From positions 1-64,000 of the forward strand of contig NZ_SNWH01000002.1 of NCBI RefSeq assembly GCF_004361885.1: a stretch of 64,000 nt of DNA, written 5' to 3'. Made by a program: the position numbers and the translations under genes. This DNA is from Halomonas ventosae. Its GTDB lineage: Bacteria; Pseudomonadota; Gammaproteobacteria; Pseudomonadales; Halomonadaceae. The notes below the pieces were generated by a model. It ran no database searches. It was not told where the DNA came from and saw only the letters and a list, made by a program, of their open reading frames with translations. Positions 8,529 to 17,597 of the stretch are shown here, piece after piece. Position 1 is the stretch's first letter, and every line of letters starts with the position of its first letter.

Positions 8529-9202
8529 TCTTTGCCCCCGAGCTTCTCCAAGCGCGACACCCACTCATCAAAGTGTTTGCATGAGGCCCGCAGAGCACCG
8601 AGGCCGATGTGAGCCGCAACCGATACCCCTGATGTCACCTTGTCGTACTCCGGTATCTCTTTGAGAATTCGTTTTGATGGCGCTGTTTCTCGACCGTCAT
8701 TGATGAGCTCCGGATTTTGGGAGCCGACCATCTTCACTAGATTTCCAATTGGCTGGTCGTGCTCCAGGTACTCCCAATCCAGCTTGGCCGGGTCAGCCAG
8801 AATCAGGCTTTCAAATTCATGCAACTGGATATAGGGAATAAAGTTTGGCTTGTTCATTTCATTGCCAAAAGCAGCTTCGAGCCGTTCGATCCTTTGATAA
8901 GGCTCCAGCCGTTCCGCCTCGTCAAATCCTGGGAAATCGTCTGGCAAGGCATATAAATCGAACATGCTGGTAAACCAGCATTCCTGGTTGGCGTCTTCCT
9001 TCATCCAGGTTTCGATGTCTGCTTTTGCCTTCTGGTAACTGATCAAGCCACCCCGGTATTCTTTGGCTGCCCGTTTGTCCTTGCTCGTTAACACACAGCG
9101 CGCGTCGGTGTAGACATCAAAGTGCGCCAGATGGGGTGTCAAAACCTGGTCGACGAAGGCTTTCTCGGTCTGGCCCTCTGCGGTTATGTGCAGTCGAATC
9201 AC
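8525..9202 (-). CDS. DUF4276 (TOPRIM-like) protein paired with AAA ATPase
   Basis: 225 residues with a GTG start that overlaps the upstream TGA (GTGA junction at 9199-9202) and an ATGA overlap with pglZ. Near the N-terminus HITAEGQTEKAF carries the acidic EG-x-TE motif shared by DUF4276 and OLD-type TOPRIM nucleases, and MFDLY further on may give the second acidic site. The motif HEFESLIL is characteristic of DUF4276. Together with the AAA ATPase upstream it forms an OLD/PARIS-like ATPase plus TOPRIM pair. Nuclease activity is inferred, not shown. Confidence 0.85.
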   Translation of the reverse strand: MIRLHITAEGQTEKAFVDQVLTPHLAHFDVYTDARCVLTSKDKRAAKEYRGGLISYQKAKADIETWMKEDANQECWFTSMFDLYALPDDFPGFDEAERLEPYQRIERLEAAFGNEMNKPNFIPYIQLHEFESLILADPAKLDWEYLEHDQPIGNLVKMVGSQNPELINDGRETAPSKRILKEIPEYDKVTSGVSVAAHIGLGALRASCKHFDEWVSRLEKLGGKE

Positions 9203-10311
9203 GGCTGCCCTCCCAACACATTTTTCTCCCAAAGCTCCGAGAGGCTGTACCGTTGCAACCATTCACCCAGCGCCTCCGCTTCCAGACGGTGGAACGAGCT
9301 GGCGCCGGTCTTTGAATCGCGCTCCACAATCACAATCTGCTCCGGCAGGAATTCATCCACCAGCCGTGTGGACTGGGTGGCCAGGACCACCTGCGTTTTC
9401 TGGGATGCACGTTTGATCATACCGGCAAGCTCAAGCGTGGCAGCCGGATGCAGACCCAACTCCGGCTCATCCAGAACGATCACTTTTGGAAGCAACGCCG
9501 GTGGCTGCAACAGTAGTGTGGTCAGCGCCATGAAGCGAAGAGACCCGTCGGAAATCTGATCCGGACCAAAAAGATAATCCTGGCGGTAGGTATCAGACCA
9601 GTTCAGTCGCACGAAACGGTCATTGCCAGGAAGGGTATCCAGTACGAAGTCGTTGAACTGCGGCATAATCTTGCGAATATGCCGGACAATTCGTTCGTAG
9701 TAAGGACGATAGCTGTCCGACTCCTTCAACATCTTGAGGAAGGCCGCGAGGTTGCCCCCATCGCTGCGCAGGTAGGACACATCATCAACGTACACCCGGT
9801 CCTTGATTCGGGCGGTGTCGGATGTGTCGTGAAACTGGAAGGTTTGTATGCCTCTGAGCAGACCGGTAAGCACTTTACTGGTGGGCCGATCATCCTGCCC
9901 CAGATCCGCTTCGGGGCCACCACTGGACAGAAAGTATTCCTGCGGTCTGGGGTGACCGGCCTTGTGATAGCTTACCTGTTCACCGCTGACGAACAGCCGG
10001 TCCGGCAACCCATACGATAGCTTTACATCGTAGGAGTCCGTGGTGCTGTCATCTTCCAGTTTCACGCTGAAACTCAGCGATTCGGTCACCTTTGGGCCAT
10101 AAAACAGAAGCTGGCTGACGCCCTGCCTGCCAACGTACTGCTGCAGAGCACCAGTGGTCATAAATCCCAACAGCCGGAACAGTGAAATCAGGTTACTTTT
10201 CCCGGAGCCATTCGCCCCCAACAGCACCGTGACATCGTTAAAGGCAATACGCTCGTAGTCGTGATTGCTGATGGATTTAAAGCCTTTAACGGCAATTTCT
10301 TTCAATTTCAT
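9199..10311 (-). CDS. AAA ATPase (AAA_21/SMC-like), partner of DUF4276 protein
   Basis: 370 residues. It has the ABC/SMC-type layout: Walker A GANGSGKS (32-39), a signature-like ISDGSLRFMAL segment, Walker B KVIVLDEPELGLHP, and an H-loop-like TQST. The inserted middle domain is typical of RecF/OLD-like ATPases. It is translationally coupled to the DUF4276 gene, and two tandem 20-bp repeats lie directly upstream. Such ATPases often sense phage components and unleash a partner nuclease; that role is inferred here. Confidence 0.85.
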   Translation of the reverse strand: MKLKEIAVKGFKSISNHDYERIAFNDVTVLLGANGSGKSNLISLFRLLGFMTTGALQQYVGRQGVSQLLFYGPKVTESLSFSVKLEDDSTTDSYDVKLSYGLPDRLFVSGEQVSYHKAGHPRPQEYFLSSGGPEADLGQDDRPTSKVLTGLLRGIQTFQFHDTSDTARIKDRVYVDDVSYLRSDGGNLAAFLKMLKESDSYRPYYERIVRHIRKIMPQFNDFVLDTLPGNDRFVRLNWSDTYRQDYLFGPDQISDGSLRFMALTTLLLQPPALLPKVIVLDEPELGLHPAATLELAGMIKRASQKTQVVLATQSTRLVDEFLPEQIVIVERDSKTGASSFHRLEAEALGEWLQRYSLSELWEKNVLGGQP

Positions 10312-10323
10312 AGGTAGCCCTCC

Positions 10324-10363
10324 TTCATGAGCGACCTGGGATATTCATGAGAGGCCTGGGAAA
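10324..10363. repeat. Tandem 20-bp repeat between the two embedded modules
   Basis: Two adjacent 20-bp units, TTCATGAGCGACCTGGGATA (10324-10343) and TTCATGAGAGGCCTGGGAAA (10344-10363), match at 16 of 20 positions. They fill most of the 61-bp gap upstream of the AAA ATPase start. This is the only appreciable gap among the four inserted genes, so it may be an operator or an internal promoter region. Confidence 0.5.
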
Positions 10364-10372
10364 TTCGATTAC

Positions 10373-11014
10373 TCATGCGGCGGCATAGTCCCCAAACAGG
10401 TATTTGATGGTGGTCCAGAACTCACCGAAACGGCCGTCTGCTCCCATGGTTAAGTAGCCCGACACGAACTGACCCAGCTCATCATGGCTCAAGCTATCAT
10501 CCAGGAAAGGCTCAATTGCTCCAGCTCTCAACTCATTCAACTTGGGCAGGTCGAGGCCCAGTCGGGTAATGGTTTCACAGGCCGCCCGGTCGTTATTGTC
10601 AGCAGGTTTAATCCAACCATCACCTTCAAAACCAAACCGGGGCTCACAATTCGCATCCAGCGGAGATATCAACAGCTCGGGGTCAAACCAGTCGCCTTTC
10701 AGGTTACCGCAGTGACGGGGCTCACCCTTTCTGATCTGATTCTGGCAGGAGCACAAAAGATTGCCGTAATCCAGCGGATCCACAGTCGGGTCACTCTGAG
10801 GCTGAAAGTGTTCTATGTGGGAATCGCCCTCGGTTAACCGGCGTTCACAATAGCAGCAGATGTAACCCTGCTCCCGCATCAATGATCTCTTTACCGAGGC
10901 TTTGGGCTCACCCCTCAGGTCGCCATAGGTAGGCTGCCAGTCTTCATTGACATTGGCCAGAGCCTTCCATTGCGTAAAAACTTCAGGTTCGTGGCGCTTC
11001 TCCACATACTTCAT
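10373..11014 (-). CDS. HNH endonuclease, PtuB-like (retron/Septu-type)
   Basis: 213 residues. Zinc/HNH motif: CCYCERRL, then HIEHFQPQS with the catalytic His, then DYGNLLCSCQ with the Asn and the second Cys pair. This matches the TIGR02646-type HNH nucleases found with Septu (PtuB) and Ec78-like retrons. The ATG overlaps the ATPase stop (ATGA), the usual PtuA-PtuB arrangement. Predicted to degrade nucleic acid when released by its ATPase. No reverse transcriptase or ncRNA of a retron is visible nearby. Confidence 0.85.
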   Translation of the reverse strand: MKYVEKRHEPEVFTQWKALANVNEDWQPTYGDLRGEPKASVKRSLMREQGYICCYCERRLTEGDSHIEHFQPQSDPTVDPLDYGNLLCSCQNQIRKGEPRHCGNLKGDWFDPELLISPLDANCEPRFGFEGDGWIKPADNNDRAACETITRLGLDLPKLNELRAGAIEPFLDDSLSHDELGQFVSGYLTMGADGRFGEFWTTIKYLFGDYAAA

Positions 11015-12291
11015 CGGCCAATCAGCTCCTTGCGTTTGATCAGCACCTTGGCTTTTACCAGTTCCGGATCTTCGCCAATGTCTCGTTCCAATTCAGCAAT
11101 GCCTTTTCTGGCAGTATCAAGCTCGCCATCATTGATTTGCCCGTAAATAGCTCGAAGAGCATCTTCCACTTGGTCAGGGCGTGTGGTCTCAAGGCCCATC
11201 AGATCTTCAAGTACCCTGTCCACCGTCTTCCCGTAGGACTCATTCGGGCGAACAATCTCCAATTCCCCGGCATCTGTCATGTTCATAAGGAACAGATTCT
11301 CCGGTTTCACATGGGTAATTACATGCGGTGAATGAGTGGAGATAAAAAACTGACAGTTCGGGAAAACCGCCCTCAAACTGGGCACCACCAGGCGCTGCCA
11401 TTTCGGATGCAGGTGCAGATCAATTTCATCGATCATCACAATGCCATCTCCCAGCAGCGGATCTTCTCGCTCCGGGTTGGCTATGGCCATGCGCCTGGCA
11501 AGGTCGCCAACCATGGCCATCAAGCATTTTTCGCCATCGGAAAGCTGGTTTACCGTCAGCCGCTGGCCTTTCTTCGTTACCTCCATCCGCAGCGGTTGGC
11601 GCCTTACGGTCAGGTTTTGGAAGTCCGGCATGAAAATCTCAAGGGCCCGCCGCACCGCCGTTAGCTGCGAATCCGGGAACTCGAAATCGTCCGGCTTGAT
11701 CAGATCATCTATGTATTTGCGGTTCTCGTTCTCAAGGTCTTCACGCTCCCGGAACCATTCAAAGAAAGTACGGAAGTTGGCGCCACTGGTTAGCGACTCC
11801 TCGTAAGCAGAAAGAAGCCCGAACTGATGCTTTTCTCGGATACGCAGTGGAATATCCAACACAGCGCGATTCACCGGGTAGTAAGCAAACAAGGGGATGT
11901 TTACCTTCCCGTTGTGTTCGGTGATGCCGGCCTGAATACCCTTGGCCGTTTCGGATGCAGAAATCAGAACAGAGGCCAGGTCCTTTTTGCTGTACCCCTT
12001 ACGCACCTTCGCCAAGTTCCAGCCGAAGGAAGTACCCTCATCACATAGCTGAATGGCCAGATTGGCGGAGGATTCACCATTTCTGATATCGGATTCTGCA
12101 ATCGGACGCCCAGATGCACCCGCATGCTTAATCCGGTTCGCCAGCCAGGACAGCATGATGGCCGAAGCATCCAGAATGCTGGATTTGCCCGCGCCATTCA
12201 TACCGACAAACACATTGAGCTTGTCGTCCAGATCCAGCGGTAGATCTTGAGCGCCACGAAAGCGCTGCAAGGTTAGTTTGCTGATATGCAT
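11011..12291 (-). CDS. AAA ATPase, PtuA-like (partner of HNH nuclease)
   Basis: 426 residues. Walker A GMNGAGKS (30-37), signature LSDGEKCL, Walker B IVMIDEIDLHLHP, and H-loop STHSPHVI give a complete ABC-type ATPase of the class found as PtuA in Septu and as the retron-linked ATPase. The start lies 10 bp after the pglX stop, so it is co-transcribed with BREX. With the HNH protein it can be read as a self-contained Septu-like defence unit nested in the operon. Confidence 0.85.
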   Translation of the reverse strand: MHISKLTLQRFRGAQDLPLDLDDKLNVFVGMNGAGKSSILDASAIMLSWLANRIKHAGASGRPIAESDIRNGESSANLAIQLCDEGTSFGWNLAKVRKGYSKKDLASVLISASETAKGIQAGITEHNGKVNIPLFAYYPVNRAVLDIPLRIREKHQFGLLSAYEESLTSGANFRTFFEWFREREDLENENRKYIDDLIKPDDFEFPDSQLTAVRRALEIFMPDFQNLTVRRQPLRMEVTKKGQRLTVNQLSDGEKCLMAMVGDLARRMAIANPEREDPLLGDGIVMIDEIDLHLHPKWQRLVVPSLRAVFPNCQFFISTHSPHVITHVKPENLFLMNMTDAGELEIVRPNESYGKTVDRVLEDLMGLETTRPDQVEDALRAIYGQINDGELDTARKGIAELERDIGEDPELVKAKVLIKRKELIGR

Positions 12292-12301
12292 GCCTGTGCT
12301 C

Positions 12302-15300
12302 CTAGCCAGAGAGGCCGGTAATCTTCTTCAAGGCGCTGCCAAACTTCGGGTAGTTGGCTTTTACCCCGTCATCGAGATCGATTTCTACCTGTTCGGTGGC
12401 CAGAGGGTAGAGCACCTCCCGCTCGTAATCATCCAGCTCGGCAAGAATCTTGTTGATTTTTTCGATCTCTTTCAGAGCCTTGGTTTTCTCACCCTGAGAG
12501 GCGCTGGAGCTGATACTGACGGCTTCCAGGTGGTTCTTCCGGGCTTTTAGCTTCTCGTCTTTGAAATCCCGCAGATACTCCAGCACCGTGCCCACGGTGT
12601 GAGGCTGGTAGCGGTGCATGTAGATCAGCGCGTTGAATGAGCCTTTGGGTGAGGAGAACAGCCAGTAGATGGGCCGTTTCTTGTAACGACGCACGTGGTC
12701 GTTGTAGAAGTCCTTCAGGAAGTACTTGCGGATGTCCTTGCCCAGCGCCTGCTCGACAAAGCGGAGGTTTTTGTCATAGTGCTCTTCGCCAAAGGCGATG
12801 CGCAGGAATTCACGGAAGCGCTCGGTGATGTCATCGGTGAACCAGTCGCCATCGAGCATGGGGATGACATTATCCTCATCCGCCGGGAAGCTCGGCTCTG
12901 GGATCTGCTGAAGGTAGTCCTCGATGGTCTCTCCCTGGTTGGCCAGGATCAGCCCCGGTTTGTCCAGCGCGTAGCGGCCGAACACGCAACCCACTGCGTA
13001 GGAGATAAGTTCAGCCATAGTGTCCGCGAGCAGGCGGGTTTCGCGTTCTTCCTCAGACCCTTTCACCCCATAGCGATAGGCCGGGTTGCAGGTGAGTGTA
13101 ATCTCTTCAATCGGAACCTCGGGGGACAGCTCATCTTGCAGACCATAGGCTTCGATGAAGATGCGGTTGTTCTCTTGTTCAAGTCGCTGCATCTCATTCG
13201 TCATACCCTGCCAATGGGCGCGGACAGCGGCATAGGTGGCCTCCAGAGTCTCGGCCCGTTGATCAGGTGAGAGCAGCGGGAGCGCGGTGAAATCCCACGA
13301 GGTTTCGTAAGCGTCCCAGTCGGATTTCGCAATTTGGATAATCTGTCCGACGGAAGACTTTATTGCGCGATGTGATGCCTCGGGGAGCTTTAGCGGCAGC
13401 CTCCCCAACCCAGTAAGGCGAAAGTCGATTGTCTGACTGAGCATTCCGAGTAGAAAACGTGAAATGGGGCCGTTTAGGAAAGCTTCAGCAACAAGTAATT
13501 CATCTGAACTTCCAAAAATGGAAGGAGCCGTCGAGTCAAACGTCTCGCCTGGGGGCGAGTGTCGGATAGCAAAGTCCCCTGAGCTTACACGTGTCCACGA
13601 TGCGGCTTCTTTTAGAAAGAACTGCTTCCCACGCATTGGGGCGCCCCGATACTCAAGTGGAAGGCCGTGATAAGAGTGTATTTCTTGACCTACCTCACCC
13701 CAGTTAAGCGCATACTCACCGTTTCCATACCATTTTCTGAAAGGGCCACCTTTACGATGTTTTTTCCATTTTAAGGCAGTCGGCTTTTCTGATACGTTCC
13801 TATCAAATGAGGCATCGCCGACTTCATGCCAAAGCCTTAAAAATCTTTCGTTATCGCCAGTATTAATGCCTTCTCTCAGGTTTAACTTCTGACCAAGATA
13901 AGCACTCTCATCGTCGAAGAGATCAACGATATTGTCTGTTGCCCAATAAGCAATCGGATTACCCGGGATCTTTCGGAGTTGATTCTGAGGAATTGAATAC
14001 TTCCCGAGCTCTTGATTCAAGAAGAGGTTTTCGATCTGTTCGGGAGAGCGAACCTGAACATGACGATCGAAAAGACGTCTGTAAGTTCCGGTCGTTCTGA
14101 CGTCAGGTTTCTTGTTATGTATTACGAAGCTGACAGTCCCAAAGTCGGAGCCGAAGATACCACGTCCGAGATGGACCAGAGACTGAATAGTATAATTTTC
14201 AAGAAGCTTAATTCGCAGCTTTTCAAACGACGATATGAACATCCATGAGGGGAGGTTTATCATTCCCCAAAGTCCATTTGGCCGGGCGAGGTGGCCCGCT
14301 CTCTCCATGAAGCAGGTCATAAGGTCAGCTTTACTATCTGGGTAATTCGCCTTTACAAATCTGACAAGTTTGGGGTTCAGGCCTGTTGCGTTCGCATAGG
14401 GAGGGTTAGCCACTACCACGTGGTATGTTGGGCTCAGATATTTAGCCTGTCTCAGTGCCTGCAACACCTTCTGGTGTGTCTGACTCAGGAACAACTGTCC
14501 CGCCACGTCCTTGGCTGCCAGTATGGCCAACATGTCTTCCACATCCGTCAGGCCAGGGCGAATGAGGGAGCCGAAGTTATCGGACTCTTCAAACTGACGA
14601 AGGGTAGTTTGCAGCGGCGCGGTAAAGAGGTCGCACCCGACAAACTCCATGTATTCCTTCAGCTCGCCTTCGTCGAAACGTATATTTTCCAGCACACAAA
14701 TATTGGGCTGAACTGGCTTACGAAAGAACCGACGCTGCTTGGCACGTGCCTTCATGGTTAGAGCAAAAGCGGCCAACTCACCGGCACGCTCATCGATTTC
14801 AATGCCATACAGGTTATGAGTCAGGATCTTGGCCGAAATATCGGCAGGTTCGTAGCCTTCCTCCTCGTAAATGGCATAAAGAAGATCGAATGCATACGTC
14901 AGCATATGGCCCGAGCCGCAGGCTGGATCGCAGATCTGGATTTCCTCCGGGCTGCTGATGCGTAGGAAATCCGTCTCGGGCTCTTCCGGCTTGATGTAGT
15001 AATCCATCTGCTCGATCAAGCCAGAATCAGGGCGGTTGAGCATCCAGAGGCGCCCCAGAGAGTTCTCCACCAGATACCGAACAATCCAGTGCGGCGTGAA
15101 CAGCTGAGTCGCCGCCGGGATATTCTCGGGAGTAACCTTCTTGTTCTTCTTGAGATCAGCAAATACCTGGTCTTTCTTCTCGGAGATATAGAACTGATAC
15201 AGCCAACCGATTACCTCAACATCTTTACAGACATCCGGCGTCATGGCTTCGCGGGTATAGGCCAGAATCGAGTTACCCGATAGAAGATCATCCGGCATCA

Positions 15301-15799
15301 AAAGCTCGGTGTAATCGTCGATACGCTCGAACAGGAACGGCATGGCGCTGTACCAATAGTTACAGGCGGCTACGACCAGTAAGCGATAGGCTTCCCCTTG
15401 GGGATCCTGGCTGGGCATTTTGCCATCGAGCAGGGCGAAGGCCCGTTTTCGGGTATTTTCCACGACCATCTCTTCATCGATATGGCCCATCTTGGCATCC
15501 GCCAGGATCTCTGGTTGGAACTGCTCCTCGGCGGGCGAGACCACGCCGATGCGGTTATATCGGTTCACGTCCATAAACCGCAGGGCTACGAGCCGGTTGA
15601 ACCAGATATACGCCACCCGCTCGACAACCTGCTCTTTACCCTGCTCGGCTATCGCCTCTTCCAGCTTTTTGATGGCCGATGGGCTTTCCCGCCGGGCGGG
15701 GCTTTCTTCGGCCAATACCAGTTTTAGCTTGGCGCCGACCTGTTCAATCAGGCTGCGGCGGGCGAACTGGGCGAATTTTCTGAGTTTTGCGGTTTCCAT
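12302..15799 (-). CDS. pglX: BREX adenine-specific DNA methyltransferase PglX
   Basis: 1165 residues, typical PglX size. AdoMet-binding motif I DPACGSGH (291-298) and catalytic NPPY (465-468) identify an N6-adenine methyltransferase. In type I BREX it methylates a non-palindromic site on one strand to mark host DNA and is also required for phage restriction. The large C-terminal half would carry target recognition. Its 5' flank (15800-15890) holds an unusual repeat cluster, so its expression may be tuned apart from brxABC. No frameshift or truncation seen. Confidence 0.95.
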   Translation of the reverse strand: METAKLRKFAQFARRSLIEQVGAKLKLVLAEESPARRESPSAIKKLEEAIAEQGKEQVVERVAYIWFNRLVALRFMDVNRYNRIGVVSPAEEQFQPEILADAKMGHIDEEMVVENTRKRAFALLDGKMPSQDPQGEAYRLLVVAACNYWYSAMPFLFERIDDYTELLMPDDLLSGNSILAYTREAMTPDVCKDVEVIGWLYQFYISEKKDQVFADLKKNKKVTPENIPAATQLFTPHWIVRYLVENSLGRLWMLNRPDSGLIEQMDYYIKPEEPETDFLRISSPEEIQICDPACGSGHMLTYAFDLLYAIYEEEGYEPADISAKILTHNLYGIEIDERAGELAAFALTMKARAKQRRFFRKPVQPNICVLENIRFDEGELKEYMEFVGCDLFTAPLQTTLRQFEESDNFGSLIRPGLTDVEDMLAILAAKDVAGQLFLSQTHQKVLQALRQAKYLSPTYHVVVANPPYANATGLNPKLVRFVKANYPDSKADLMTCFMERAGHLARPNGLWGMINLPSWMFISSFEKLRIKLLENYTIQSLVHLGRGIFGSDFGTVSFVIHNKKPDVRTTGTYRRLFDRHVQVRSPEQIENLFLNQELGKYSIPQNQLRKIPGNPIAYWATDNIVDLFDDESAYLGQKLNLREGINTGDNERFLRLWHEVGDASFDRNVSEKPTALKWKKHRKGGPFRKWYGNGEYALNWGEVGQEIHSYHGLPLEYRGAPMRGKQFFLKEAASWTRVSSGDFAIRHSPPGETFDSTAPSIFGSSDELLVAEAFLNGPISRFLLGMLSQTIDFRLTGLGRLPLKLPEASHRAIKSSVGQIIQIAKSDWDAYETSWDFTALPLLSPDQRAETLEATYAAVRAHWQGMTNEMQRLEQENNRIFIEAYGLQDELSPEVPIEEITLTCNPAYRYGVKGSEEERETRLLADTMAELISYAVGCVFGRYALDKPGLILANQGETIEDYLQQIPEPSFPADEDNVIPMLDGDWFTDDITERFREFLRIAFGEEHYDKNLRFVEQALGKDIRKYFLKDFYNDHVRRYKKRPIYWLFSSPKGSFNALIYMHRYQPHTVGTVLEYLRDFKDEKLKARKNHLEAVSISSSASQGEKTKALKEIEKINKILAELDDYEREVLYPLATEQVEIDLDDGVKANYPKFGSALKKITGLSG

Positions 15800-15835
15800 C
15801 GATTCATGCCTTGGTTTTGATCGTGACCGAGCGAT

Positions 15836-15892
15836 ATACGCTGACGCATAAATGAGCGTATATATTTACGCTGAGCGCATAAATTAACGCGC
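15836..15892 (-). promoter_or_regulatory. Repeat cluster upstream of pglX (candidate operator/promoter)
   Basis: On the minus strand an ATTTATGCG-TCAGCGTA unit occurs twice, about 30 bp apart, the second copy reaching into the 3' end of the AlbA_2 gene. ATACGCT (15836-15842) and AGCGTAT (15855-15861) form a perfect 7-bp inverted repeat between them. The stretch is AT-rich and lies 37-93 bp before the pglX ATG, where an operator or secondary promoter would be expected. Confidence 0.45.
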
Positions 15893-17557
15893 GCGCTTGT
15901 AAATAGCCCCTTTACGCTCGCCTATTTGCTCGATTTCTCCCCTTTTCTTCAATCTGGCCAACAACTTATAGGCTTGATCCGGGCTGATATGGCACAGCTC
16001 AACCACGTCAGCACGTTTGATGCTGCCGTGCGTATCAATAAAGCTCATGACCATCTGCTCTTGCTGGATAGGATCAAACCCCGCCTGGCGCACATAGGCG
16101 GCCTTTTGCCCCGCCCCTTGATATACCTTGGCGCTCAAGGTGTAGGTGCGGCCCTTGCCGGTGCCGTGGGCTTCCACCATGCCGGCTTCCACCAGTTTCT
16201 CCAGGGAGCCCCGCACCACGGTTTCCGGCTTCTGCACCGACTTGGCCAGGTCTGCCGTTCTTAAACGCCGCTCATTGCGCAGCCGTGACAGGATGATCAG
16301 GCTGTCAATGGGCATGGCGGCGCCGGTCTGCTCCTCGCGCTCGACGATCATGCGCAGGAACTCGGCGTCCGCGTCCGCTGCGCTCATGCGCACGGAGACG
16401 GTGTGAGCAGACGACATGGAGTAGTCGGGAGCGGTGCGCCCGTAGCGGAGCATACCCTCGAAGATCCGGTCGATGCCTCGGCCAGTGCGTTCGGCCAGGC
16501 CGATGCGCTTGATGATGTCTGCCAGCAAGGGGTTACGGGAGCGAGGGTCAGCCACCAGCAGGTTGTCCAGATTAACGCCCTCCACAAAACCACCGGGATT
16601 GCTGATGCTCAGGCCGTCGTCGTCCAGTTTGACGTGTACGGCGCCCAGGGCGCTGTAGTCGCGATGAACCAGGGCGTTCACAAAGGCTTCCCGGAAGGCC
16701 CGTCGGTCGAAGTTGGGGATGGGCACACGAAACAGCCCGACCTGAATCTCCTCTTCTTCCACCCGGGCACGAAACAGCACTTCGACCTCTTCGAAGGTCT
16801 CTAGGAGCGGTTTGCGGTAGAACTCATTGACCAGGACATCGGTACCACGCAGCACCTGGAAGGCTACCTCGTGGGAGGGTAGGTGTTGCCGGAGCTGCAT
16901 TTCGTTCCCCAGCAACAACAGGCCTGCAACCGTGGGGCGGCGCATGCCACCCACGCTCACAGTCAGCCCCAGGGCGCCGTCCAGCTCATCGTCCGCCAGG
17001 GGCATCAGGCTCTGGTCGCCGCCGTATTTCTTGATGGCGTTGCGGATTCGGATGCGCTGAATCGGGTCCAGGTCCTCAACCGCCAGGTTTTCCAACGGCA
17101 AGGCCGAGGGGTCGGTTACCCCCAGGCTGGACTGGCGCTGAACAAACTCATGGGGGTAGAAGGGCACGGCCTCCGGAGTGCCGTCCATTCTCAGGCGCCG
17201 ACGTTGCAGCAGGCCATCCGAGGTGGACACCAGCTGCCGGGACTTAGGTACCTGGATCCTGGCAATAGGTTGCCCTTCCAGCTCCAGGGCCTCAACGCGC
17301 ACAGCCAGCGAGGGAATGGTCTTGTTGGCAATCAGAGCGGGCAGGCCAGCGAGGTTGCGGTGATTGGCATGCAGCCCAGTCGGGGTGCCATCGTCTTCAA
17401 CGCCCAGGAACAGGTCGCCGCCCTCCGTATTGGCCAGGGCCACCACCGCGGCTACCAGATCCCGGTCCGGCAGGCTTTTGACGTCGCTCTTGAACTCGAC
17501 GGCGAGGCTCTCGCCGCCGTGAACGAGCGCCCGGATTTCCTGTTCAGCTTCGTGCAT
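15884..17557 (-). CDS. AlbA_2 / Schlafen-like ATP-binding transcriptional regulator
   Basis: 557 residues. The N-terminal AlbA_2 domain has EFKSDVKSLPDRDLVAAVVALANTEGG-type sequence split across residues 18-45. A GHKL-type ATP-binding region follows (FREAFVNALVHRDY near 315, later GLAERTGRGIDRI), then winged-helix segments at the C-terminus. Such proteins accompany many type I BREX operons between brxC and pglX. The start at 17557 has GGGG 6 nt upstream; 41 bp separate it from brxC. It may act as a regulator of the operon, for instance on the repeats just before pglX; that is inference. Confidence 0.85.
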   Translation of the reverse strand: MHEAEQEIRALVHGGESLAVEFKSDVKSLPDRDLVAAVVALANTEGGDLFLGVEDDGTPTGLHANHRNLAGLPALIANKTIPSLAVRVEALELEGQPIARIQVPKSRQLVSTSDGLLQRRRLRMDGTPEAVPFYPHEFVQRQSSLGVTDPSALPLENLAVEDLDPIQRIRIRNAIKKYGGDQSLMPLADDELDGALGLTVSVGGMRRPTVAGLLLLGNEMQLRQHLPSHEVAFQVLRGTDVLVNEFYRKPLLETFEEVEVLFRARVEEEEIQVGLFRVPIPNFDRRAFREAFVNALVHRDYSALGAVHVKLDDDGLSISNPGGFVEGVNLDNLLVADPRSRNPLLADIIKRIGLAERTGRGIDRIFEGMLRYGRTAPDYSMSSAHTVSVRMSAADADAEFLRMIVEREEQTGAAMPIDSLIILSRLRNERRLRTADLAKSVQKPETVVRGSLEKLVEAGMVEAHGTGKGRTYTLSAKVYQGAGQKAAYVRQAGFDPIQQEQMVMSFIDTHGSIKRADVVELCHISPDQAYKLLARLKKRGEIEQIGERKGAIYKRAR

Positions 17558-17597
17558 GGCTATCCCCAACATCGACCGGTTAGACGGTTCGGCACGC

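Noticed and set aside
10373..12291. A retron
   Set aside because: The HNH/ATPase pair resembles retron effectors, but no reverse transcriptase or msr/msd-like structured RNA is present nearby.
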